A stretch of 32,085 nt of DNA from Streptomyces odonnellii (GTDB lineage Bacteria; Actinomycetota; Actinomycetes; Streptomycetales; Streptomycetaceae): contig NZ_LATD01000102.1 of assembly GCF_000981895.1 (NCBI RefSeq), positions 1 to 32,085 on the forward strand, given 5' to 3'. Positions 14,841 to 23,310 of this stretch are shown here, piece after piece (position 1 is the stretch's first letter; each line of letters starts with the position of its first letter). Under the pieces are notes generated by a model that worked only from the letters and a program-made list of their open reading frames with translations, was not told the DNA's origin and searched no databases. The position numbers and the translations under genes were made by a program.

Positions 14841-15197
14841 ATGACCGATTCTTCCACCCAGGGAATCAAGACCGTGCTGCATCCCGTCTCCGATCTGGCG
14901 GCGGCCAAGGCGGTGTACACCGCGCTGCTCGGTGTGACGCCGCAGGCCGACGAGTCCTACTACGTCGGCTTCGAGGCCGGGGGCCAGCACATCGGGCTGG
15001 TACCGGGCGGTGGATCGCAGGGCATGACCGCGCCGGTGGCCTACTGGCACGTATCGGACATCGAGGCGAAGCTGGCCGAGGTGACCGCGGCGGGTGCCAC
15101 CGTGAAGGAGCCGGCGCACGACGTCGGCGGTGGTCGTCTGGTGGCCACCTTCACCGACCCCGACGGCAATGTCCTCGGGCTGCTTCAGGACCGCTGA
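14841..15197 (+). CDS. VOC (glyoxalase/bleomycin-resistance fold) protein
   Basis: The 118-residue product is a small vicinal-oxygen-chelate protein with the two beta-alpha-beta-beta-beta halves visible. The first opens with IKTVLHPVSDLAAAKAVYTALLG; the second has VAYWHVSDIEAKLAEVTAAGA and ends with the standard LVATFTDPDGNVLGLLQD. Substrate and metal use cannot be told from this sequence. AGGAG lies seven bases before the ATG, so translation is leadered even though the promoter resembles that of the leaderless second VOC gene. It follows rph on the same strand but has its own promoter. The gap 15198-15405 downstream is CTGCTTGGC/GATCGCCGGCG repeats. Confidence 0.85.
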   Translation: MTDSSTQGIKTVLHPVSDLAAAKAVYTALLGVTPQADESYYVGFEAGGQHIGLVPGGGSQGMTAPVAYWHVSDIEAKLAEVTAAGATVKEPAHDVGGGRLVATFTDPDGNVLGLLQDR

Positions 15198-15405
15198 GTC
15201 CCGGCCCCACCCGGCTGCCGACCCTGCTTGGCTGTCGGCCCTGCTTGGCCCCTGCTCGGCCGCCGGCCCCAGCCTGATCGCCGGCGCTGCTTGATCGCCG
15301 GCGCCGCCTGATTACCTCCCCGCACTCCCGCGCCCAGCGGAGCGCCCGTACGCTCGAAGCCGGTCGGATCCAGCCGGGCGACGCCGACGGAAAACCGCGA
15401 AGGCA

Positions 15406-15448
15406 GGCCCGCCCGACAAGGGCGGGCCACGCCCTCACAGGCCCTTGT
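15406..15448 (+). promoter_or_regulatory. Mutually exclusive hairpins in the uvrA-like leader
   Basis: GGCCCGCCC (15406-15414) can pair with GGGCGGGCC (15420-15428). Alternatively ACAAGGGC (15416-15423) can pair with GCCCTTGT (15441-15448). The two stems share bases and cannot form together. They lie 43-85 bases before the ATG at 15491, as expected for an attenuator or translational switch. A TACGCT box at about 15349 could start this leader. Confidence 0.5.
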
Positions 15449-15490
15449 GGTCAGACAGCCCTTACGGACAGACAGACAGATGGAGACACG

Positions 15491-17899
<2,409 letters not shown>

Positions 17900-17913
17900 A
17901 ACATAACCCTTCC

Positions 17914-17939
17914 CTTATATAAGCGAGTGATGGCATAGT
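17914..17939 (+). promoter_or_regulatory. Promoter and palindrome for the arsR-type gene
   Basis: CTTATATAAG (17914-17923) is a perfect palindrome in otherwise GC-rich DNA and a plausible operator for the ArsR protein. CATAGT (17934-17939) ends six bases before the GTG start, and there is no ribosome binding site, so the transcript is probably leaderless. Confidence 0.5.
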
Positions 17940-17945
17940 CGGTAC

Positions 17946-18299
17946 GTGCACGCCTTCGACGTTCTGGGAGATCCGGTCAGACGCCGGATATTGGAGTTGC
18001 TCGCGTCGGGCGAGCAGGCGTCGGGCGAGATCAGTGCCGTGATCCGGAACGAGTTCGGGATCTCTCAGCCGGCCGTGTCGCAGCACCTTCGTGTCCTGCG
18101 GGAGGGCGGCTTCGCGTCCGTACGAGCGGAGGGGACCCGGCGGTTGTACGCCGTCGAGGCCGCTCCGCTGCGCGAGGTGGACGCGTGGCTGGAGAGGTTC
18201 CGGGGGTTCTGGGAGCAGCGGCTCGACGCACTGGGGACGGAGCTCGCACGAGGAAAGCGCGAGCGCAGGCTGAGGGAGGAAGAGAACGGCAATGAGTGA
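17946..18299 (+). CDS. ArsR-family winged-helix regulator
   Basis: This is a 117-residue DNA-binding repressor of the ArsR/SmtB fold. The winged helix-turn-helix is intact: FDVLGDPVRRRILELLASGE, then FGISQPAVSQHLRVLREGGF and a beta-wing ending RRLYAVEAAPLREVDAWLERF. No metal-binding CVC motif is seen. This subgroup normally represses a co-transcribed AHSA1/SRPBCC gene, and the next gene is exactly that, overlapping by eight bases. The GTG start at 17946 is chosen because translation there fits the -10 box six bases upstream and the usual HAFDVLGDP N-terminus. Confidence 0.9.
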   Translation: MHAFDVLGDPVRRRILELLASGEQASGEISAVIRNEFGISQPAVSQHLRVLREGGFASVRAEGTRRLYAVEAAPLREVDAWLERFRGFWEQRLDALGTELARGKRERRLREEENGNE

Positions 18300-18924
18300 G
18301 ATCGTCGACGAGATCAACCGTCTGCACCGCGAGGTCGGCGCACGGCAGGTGGACGCGGGCGAGGCCCGTACGGTGCTGATGCGACGCACCTACGACGCCG
18401 AGGTCGCCGACGTATGGGACGCGGTGACCTCGCCCGAGCGGCTCGGGCGGTGGTTCATGCCGGTCAGCGGTGAGCTCAAGCTCGGCGGACGGTACCAGTT
18501 GGAGGGCAACGCCGGCGGCGAGATCCTGGAGTGCGTGGAACCGACGCGCCTGCGCGTGAGCTGGCTGATGGGCGCGGATCCGGGCTTCAGCGAGGTCGAG
18601 GTACGGCTCGCGCCGGAGGGCGACGGGCGGACGGTGTTCGAGCTGGAACATGTGGCCGTGGTACCGGACGAGTTCTGGGGGCAGTTCGGACCGGGAGCGG
18701 TCGGCGTCGGCTGGGACATGATGTTCTTCGGCCTCGGGAAGCACCTCGCGGGCGGCGAGATCACCAAGGAGGACGCCGCGACCTGGCACACGACGCCCGA
18801 GGGCAAGGAGTTCATCACGGGCTGGGGCGAGGCGTGGGGCACGGCGTACGCCGCGTCGGGCGCGGACGCGGAAGCCGTGGCGGCGACGACGGCGGCGACG
18901 ATCGGGTTCTACACGGGAACGTAG
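18292..18924 (+). CDS. AHSA1/SRPBCC-domain protein
   Basis: The 210-residue product has an SRPBCC ligand-binding fold of the AHSA1 type. It begins the domain with RRTYDAEVADVWDAVTSPERLGRWFMPVSGELKLGG (split here by description: YDAEVADVWDAVTSPERL, then GRWFMPVSG). YQLEGNAGGEILECVEP and the acidic-to-aromatic FELEHVAVVP strand follow. Natural ligands of this group are unknown. Its ATG overlaps the ArsR stop, so the pair forms a two-gene operon. The C-terminus (IGFYTGT) and its TAG stop lie inside an 18-base tandem repeat that continues three more times downstream. Confidence 0.85.
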   Translation: MSEIVDEINRLHREVGARQVDAGEARTVLMRRTYDAEVADVWDAVTSPERLGRWFMPVSGELKLGGRYQLEGNAGGEILECVEPTRLRVSWLMGADPGFSEVEVRLAPEGDGRTVFELEHVAVVPDEFWGQFGPGAVGVGWDMMFFGLGKHLAGGEITKEDAATWHTTPEGKEFITGWGEAWGTAYAASGADAEAVAATTAATIGFYTGT

Positions 18925-18979
18925 TTCTACGCGGGAACGCCGTTCTGCACGGGAACGTAGGTTCCACACGGGAACGTAG
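18907..18979 (+). repeat. Four 18-19 base repeats, first one ending in the stop codon
   Basis: Units at 18907-18924 (contains the stop), 18925-18942, 18943-18960 and 18961-18979 share TTC-AC-CGGGAACGTAG with a few changes. TAG recurs at the end of units 1, 3 and 4. Beyond them, GGCGTCATACCG-type repeats (about 19015-19105) fill the gap to the convergent MFS gene and include that gene's own stop codon. Confidence 0.9.
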
Positions 18980-19102
18980 TCGGGTGGCCACCGGACGATC
19001 GTGCGGGTACGGGGAGGCGTCATACCGCGCGGCTACGGAAGACGTCGTACGAAGCGGGTACGAAGGCGTCATACCGTGAGGCACGGAAGGCGTCGGAAGG
19101 CG

Positions 19103-20758
19103 TCATGCCATGCGCGTACGAGATGCCAGGACGGCGGCCAGGGTGCTTGGTACGAGCAGCAGCACGAAGACTGTGGCGTAGGCGGCCGGTGCCGGGGTGC
19201 CCGCGTTCTGGGTCGCGTTGAAGGCGGCGGAGGCGAGGGCCATGACCGCCACCTGGCCCAGGTTCTGGGCCGTCTGCATCGCGCTGCTGGCGTAGCCGTG
19301 CCGGTCGGGCGGGCTGTGCGCGAGTGAGAGCAGGGTGACGGACGGGGCGAGCAGGCCCATGCCGACGGCCGCGACGATCATGGCCGACCCGGCGGTCAGC
19401 GCGGGCGTCCCGGGGAGCGTCCCCGCGGCAGCGAGCCCGACGGCCGCCGCCAGGACCAGCGCGCCGGCCGCGACCAGGTGGTGCCGAGGGCGGCGCGCCA
19501 GCAGATTGCCCTGTGCCCAGGAGGACGCGGCCCAGGCCACGGCGGCACCCGTGAAGGCCAGGCCGGTCAGTACGGCGGGTACGCGGCGGGCGCTGTCCAG
19601 GAGCAGTGGTACGAACGCCTCCAGCGTGAAGTACGCGCCTGACGCCAGGCCGCGCATCAGCACCGTCGCGGGCAGTCCGCGCGTGGCGCGCCAGGTGCCG
19701 GGCGGCAGGAGCCGTCGTACGAACACCGCAAGCAGCGCGAGACCGGCCGCCCCGCACAGCAGATGGCGCAGGTCCCAGCCGGAGGCCGCGTACTGTCCGA
19801 GCGCAGCGCCGAGACTCACCGCCGCCGCGACCAGCAGCGCGGGACGCGGCGGCGGGTCTTCCGACGGCAGGGGCGCGGGTACGGGTGCGGGGGCGGGGAC
19901 GGCTTCGGGCGGTACGGGTGCGGGCGGTACGGGTGCGTCTTCCGGCGATCCGGGCACGTCTTCCGGCCGTACGGTGAGGGCTCCGGCTCCAGTTCCGGTT
20001 TCAGTTCCGGTTCCGGCTCCGGGTCCGGCTCCGGCTCCGGCTCCTGACCGCACGACGGGTATCGCCGGCCCCGTACGCCGCTCCCGCAGCAGCGCCACCA
20101 CCGCCAGCGACGGAGGCAGGCTCAGCAAGGCCAGACCGAAGAACACCGTCCGCCAGGACCACCACTCGGCCACCAGCCCCGCCAGTGGAGGACCGGCCAG
20201 TGACGGAACGATCCAGCAGGCGCTCATCAACGCCAGGGCGCGCGGCCGCAGATGGTCGGGGTAGGCCTGGCCGATGGCGGTGTTGATGGCCACCGCGATC
20301 ATGCCGGCCGCGATCCCGTCGAGGAAACGCCCGGCGGCCAGTTGCCAGATGGTGGTGCTGGTGGCGGAGATCAGGAGGGTGGCCACGGCCAGCGCCACGC
20401 CCGCGGCCAGCGGACGGCGTGCCCCGGCCCGGTCGGCCCAGCCGCCGCCCAGCACCCCGCCGAGCAGACTCGCGGCCACGAAGGCCCCGGCCACCAGCGG
20501 ATACAGGGCCACCCCGTCCAAGTCCCGCGCGGCCGCGGGCAGGGTGGGCATGACGGCGAGCGCGGCGAAGCCGGTCAGGAACATGACCGCCGCGAAGCCG
20601 GTGGTGGCACCGGCGTACGTACGCGAGAACAGGCCCTCGCCGTCGGCGCCGGCCTCGTCCCGTACCGCGGTCGTACGCTCCGTACGGTCAGCCAACGCCG
20701 AGCACCCACCACGGCCGGTCGTCGACGAGGCGCGCGCCGCCCGCCTCTGGATCACCAT
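19103..20758 (-). CDS. MFS transporter
   Basis: This is a 551-residue integral membrane protein of the major facilitator superfamily, probably a proton-coupled exporter. Helices 1-6 begin at TTGFAAVMFLTGFAALAVM, with the family motif in GGGWADRAGARRP between helices 2 and 3. Helices 7-12 resume after LLVAAAVSLGAALGQYAASG. Substrate is unknown. The central cytoplasmic loop is enlarged by ~85 residues of Gly/Ala/Thr and Pro/Val/Ala repeats (19870-20045). The ATG at 20758 lacks a clear ribosome binding site; a TTG about 22 codons in is an alternative start. After the stop, TGACGCCTTC repeats include the stop codon. Confidence 0.88.
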   Translation of the reverse strand: MVIQRRAARASSTTGRGGCSALADRTERTTAVRDEAGADGEGLFSRTYAGATTGFAAVMFLTGFAALAVMPTLPAAARDLDGVALYPLVAGAFVAASLLGGVLGGGWADRAGARRPLAAGVALAVATLLISATSTTIWQLAAGRFLDGIAAGMIAVAINTAIGQAYPDHLRPRALALMSACWIVPSLAGPPLAGLVAEWWSWRTVFFGLALLSLPPSLAVVALLRERRTGPAIPVVRSGAGAGAGPGAGTGTETGTGAGALTVRPEDVPGSPEDAPVPPAPVPPEAVPAPAPVPAPLPSEDPPPRPALLVAAAVSLGAALGQYAASGWDLRHLLCGAAGLALLAVFVRRLLPPGTWRATRGLPATVLMRGLASGAYFTLEAFVPLLLDSARRVPAVLTGLAFTGAAVAWAASSWAQGNLLARRPRHHLVAAGALVLAAAVGLAAAGTLPGTPALTAGSAMIVAAVGMGLLAPSVTLLSLAHSPPDRHGYASSAMQTAQNLGQVAVMALASAAFNATQNAGTPAPAAYATVFVLLLVPSTLAAVLASRTRMA

Positions 20759-20867
20759 CCACGAACGCAGAACCTATGCGCGCCCGCGCCGCACCGACCA
20801 CCGCTTTTCCGGCTACCGCCGTTGGCCCTTGTGCCGTCCGGCGGGTTGGCCGGTGCTGCCGGTGTGG

Positions 20868-21437
20868 CTAGGCCCTGTCCGGACCGACGCGCAGCCACGT
20901 CGCGAGTGCGGCGAAGTCCGGGTCGGTGAGGCCCTGTCGGGGATCCACCCGGTGGAGAAGCGCGCGCCCCCGGTGGTATGCGGTCACCCAGGCGCGGTCC
21001 GTGTCGGTGATCTCGTCGTCCACCCATACGAAGGGGCGTCCGTCGGCCCAGTCGAGGAGGGGCCGGGTCTTCCAGTGGAGGCCGGCCCGCTCGTCCTCGT
21101 CGGAGGGGTCCGGCCAGGTCACCAAGGGCAGTTCGGGCAGGCCGAGCCACGGCGCAACGACGTCGTTCGCGTCGGCCATCCATGTGGTGGCCCAGACCAG
21201 GTCGCACGGCAGTGCCATCAGCCGGGGCCCGTACTCGGGATTGATCCTCGCCAGCAGCGGATTCGCGTCCGCGGCGACCTCGTGGCTCGTCCTGTACGTC
21301 GGATACCCGTCCGGTCGTTCCCTCGGTGTCGCCCCGAACGGGATGAGCGGTCCATCGACATCGAGGAAGAGGAGCGGGCGCTGCGCAGAAGCGGAAGCCG
21401 AACCGGTCACCACCGCACGATAGCTCCAACGGGCCAT
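20868..21437 (-). CDS. HAD-fold hydrolase-like protein (HAD_SAK type)
   Basis: A protein of about 189 residues carries haloacid dehalogenase motifs in order. Motif I is LLFLDVDGPLIPF (nucleophile and acid Asp). A Ser/Thr-bearing motif II may be LVWATTW, a Lys occurs in LHWKTRP, and an acidic motif IV is FVWVDDEITDTD. The pattern resembles the HAD domain found in Swiss-Army-Knife RNA-repair proteins, here standing alone; the substrate is unknown. The start is uncertain: ATG 21437 has GGAGG too close, GTG 21413 has GGAG about 13 bases upstream, and a TTG start at 21467 would touch the sigma-factor remnant's stop. Homology starts near residue 20. Confidence 0.7.
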   Translation of the reverse strand: MARWSYRAVVTGSASASAQRPLLFLDVDGPLIPFGATPRERPDGYPTYRTSHEVAADANPLLARINPEYGPRLMALPCDLVWATTWMADANDVVAPWLGLPELPLVTWPDPSDEDERAGLHWKTRPLLDWADGRPFVWVDDEITDTDRAWVTAYHRGRALLHRVDPRQGLTDPDFAALATWLRVGPDRA

Positions 21438-21463
21438 CCCTCCGGCCCCGTCACACACGTACC

Positions 21464-22189
21464 TCAAGCACCGCTGCCGTCGAGCACCGCCAAGTCCAGC
21501 CCCTTCAGTCTCGACGGGGTCGCGATCACCTCGTAGCCCGCGATCTTCTCGCCCTCACCCTCGCCCTCCTCCATCGGTGCGAACGTGAAGGTGAGGGCCA
21601 GTACGAGGCGGCCGGACGGGGCCACGATCGCTCCCACGTGGCCGTTCACCAGCGCCGGTTCCGCGGAGTGGGCTCGGTGACCGAAGGCGAGGACGCCCTG
21701 GGCCACCGCGCGGGCGCCGCGCGCCTGTGTCGGGGCGCCCGGGGGCAGGGCGGCGGGGTCGGCCCGGCGTACGGCGTCCGGGGCCAGCACCGCCAGGATC
21801 GCGGCCAGGTCGCCGCTGCGCGAGGCGGCGAGGAAGGCGTCGACGGTCCGGCGGTGCCGGGCGAGTTCGGCGGCGGGGGCCTCGGGGGTGCCGCGGACCT
21901 TGCGGCGGGCGCGGCTGGCGAGCTTCTTCGTGGTGACCGGGGAGCGCTCGACGACCGGGGCGATCCGGTCGAACGGTACGGCGAACATGTCGTGCAGTAC
22001 GAACGCGATCCGCTCGGCCGGCCCCAGCGTGTCCAGCACCACGAGCAGCGCCCGGCCGACCTCCTCGACCAGCAGCGCTTCCCGCTCGGGGTCCGCGCCG
22101 TCGGCTTCGCCGTCGCCCCGGCCTTCGCCGACACGTTCGGTCACCCCCACGAACTCCTCGCGCCGTGGTCCGCGACGGTACGTGAGGAC
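21464..22189 (-). pseudogene. ECF sigma factor lacking region 2 (5'-truncated)
   Basis: The open frame (GTG 22150, 228 residues) holds a full sigma-70 region 4 (LVVLDTLGPAERIAFVLHDMF, then ERSPVTTKKLASRARRKVRG). A SnoaL/NTF2-like C-terminal domain follows (VDAFLAASRSGDLAAILAVLAPDAVRRADPAALP). That is the SigJ/ECF41 type of architecture, normally about 280-320 residues. Region 2, which binds the -10 element and core polymerase, is absent. Homology seems to continue upstream in frame to about 22189 (LTYRRGPRREEFVG, the linker just after region 2.4) and then stops near a tandem duplication (22222-22283). It is most likely a deletion remnant; a shortened functional regulator is the alternative. 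Confidence 0.65.
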
Positions 22190-22221
22190 TGCGGGCCCCT
22201 GTCCGGAGGCGGGCCGGACAC

Positions 22222-22283
22222 CCTCCAGGCAGGGCCCTCAGCCGTACTGGACCCCTCCAGGCGGGGCCCAGCCGTACCGGGCC
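22222..22283. repeat. Tandem duplication of ~31 bases at the sigma-factor breakpoint
   Basis: A 32-base unit (22222-22253) is followed directly by a 30-base copy (22254-22283) with a 2-base deletion and a few substitutions. It lies about 30 bases from where sigma-factor similarity ends. Confidence 0.85.
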
Positions 22284-22319
22284 CCTGAAGTCTGGCCGAT
22301 CGGTCCGGGCGACCCGGAG

Positions 22320-22361
22320 TTATCCACAGGGCATTCCGCGGGCGCCTCCGCCTCATCCACA
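22320..22361. promoter_or_regulatory. Two DnaA-box-like sites 33 bases apart
   Basis: TTATCCACA (22320-22328) and TCATCCACA (22353-22361), each followed by GGGC, lie in the same orientation three helical turns apart, upstream of the araC-type gene. TTATCCACA equals the E. coli DnaA-box consensus. Whether DnaA binds here is unknown; they may simply be direct repeats for another regulator. Confidence 0.35.
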
Positions 22362-22401
22362 GGGCGCTCCCGGATCCGACCGGGGATGCGATGCTGAGCG
22401 G

Positions 22402-22839
22402 GTGACTCCAGAAGACCTCATCAGACTGCGCCGGGCGCGGGACACCATGGACCGCGAGTACGCGCGCCCTCTCGATGTCCCCGCGCTCGCCCGGGCTGCC
22501 TTGATGTCGTCCGGCCACTTCTCCCGGAGCTTCCGCGCCGCCTTCGGAGAGACTCCGTACAGCTATCTCATGACGCGCCGAATAGAACGGGCCAAGGCAC
22601 TGCTGCGCCGGGGCGATCTCACGGTGACCGAGGTCTGTTTCGCGGTCGGGTGTTCGTCCCTGGGGTCGTTCAGCTCGCGGTTCACGGAGCTGGTCGGGGA
22701 GAGCCCGAGTGCGTACCGGGCGCGGAGCCATGAGCAGGGCGCCGTCATACCGGCGTGCTTCGCCATGATCCTCACCCGGCCGGTCAGAAATGGGGCGCCC
22801 GCCGGGAATGGAGAAGCGAAACCGGCCCTCGGCTCGTAG
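22402..22839 (+). CDS. Short AraC-family regulator (DNA-binding domain only)
   Basis: The 145-residue product consists almost only of the AraC double helix-turn-helix. Helix pair 1 is PLDVPALARAALMSSGHFSRSFRAAFG; the linker has TPYSYLMTRRIERAKALLRRG; helix pair 2 is TVTEVCFAVGCSSLGSFSSRFTELVGESPSAYR (described in parts). There is no N-terminal sensor domain, so the signal is unclear. It starts at GTG 22402 without a ribosome binding site. Its stop codon TAG forms the first three bases of the TAGCGT promoter box of the next gene, a VOC protein, with which such short AraC regulators are commonly paired. It is a candidate regulator of both VOC promoters. Confidence 0.88.
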   Translation: MTPEDLIRLRRARDTMDREYARPLDVPALARAALMSSGHFSRSFRAAFGETPYSYLMTRRIERAKALLRRGDLTVTEVCFAVGCSSLGSFSSRFTELVGESPSAYRARSHEQGAVIPACFAMILTRPVRNGAPAGNGEAKPALGS

Positions 22840-22842
22840 CGT
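22805..22842 (+). promoter_or_regulatory. Composite promoter of the second VOC gene
   Basis: GGAATGGAGAAG (22805-22816) is followed after 20 bases by TAGCGT (22837-22842) and after seven more by the ATG at 22850. A related GGTCAGAAATGGGG (22782-22795) lies about 20 bases further upstream, giving a direct repeat of the kind AraC proteins bind. There is no ribosome binding site, so the mRNA is probably leaderless. Confidence 0.65.
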
Positions 22843-22849
22843 GACGGGC

Positions 22850-23269
22850 ATGGACATCAAGCTCTCCCACTGCTTCCTGACGGTGCACGACCATGAGCAG
22901 GCGCTCGCTTTCTACCGTGACGTGCTTGGCATGACCGTACGGAACGACGTCTCGTTCGAGGGCATGCGCTGGGTCACGGTCACCCCGCCGTCACAGCCGG
23001 ACATCGAGATCGTGCTCGAACCGCCGGGCGCGAGCCCGAACATCTCGCAGGACGACCGGCGGGTGCTCACGGAACTGATGGCCAAGGGGCTGCTGAGCAG
23101 GGCCGTGTTCACGACCGACGACTGCGACGCGACGTTCGAGCACCTCCGGGCGTCGGGAGCCGAGGTGATCCAGGAGCCGATCGACCAGCCGTACGGCGTG
23201 CGGGACTGCGCCTTCCGTGATCCGTCCGGCAATCTGCTGCGCTTCAACCAGCCCAACAGGCAGCAGTAG
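22850..23269 (+). CDS. VOC-family protein paired with AraC regulator
   Basis: This is a 139-residue vicinal-oxygen-chelate protein. The first module is LSHCFLTVHDHEQALAFYRDVLGMTV; the second has LSRAVFTTDDCDATFEHLRASGAEV and ends YGVRDCAFRDPSGNLLRFNQP. The His and Glu positions expected for metal binding look partly kept (HCF, IEIVLEPP). The substrate is unknown. It is only weakly similar to the VOC protein at 14841 but shares its promoter design. The ATG at 22850 begins ten bases after the AraC stop codon; the longer frame from 22790 would overlap the promoter and is rejected. Confidence 0.87.
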   Translation: MDIKLSHCFLTVHDHEQALAFYRDVLGMTVRNDVSFEGMRWVTVTPPSQPDIEIVLEPPGASPNISQDDRRVLTELMAKGLLSRAVFTTDDCDATFEHLRASGAEVIQEPIDQPYGVRDCAFRDPSGNLLRFNQPNRQQ

Positions 23270-23310
23270 CTAGCGACCGGTCGGCCGTGCTCTCGGGAAT
23301 CCAGCCGTTC

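Noticed and set aside
22141..22860. Sigma region 2 recovered by a frameshift upstream of 22189
   Set aside because: I read the minus-strand frames upstream and saw no region 2 motifs, so a simple frameshift does not explain the truncation.
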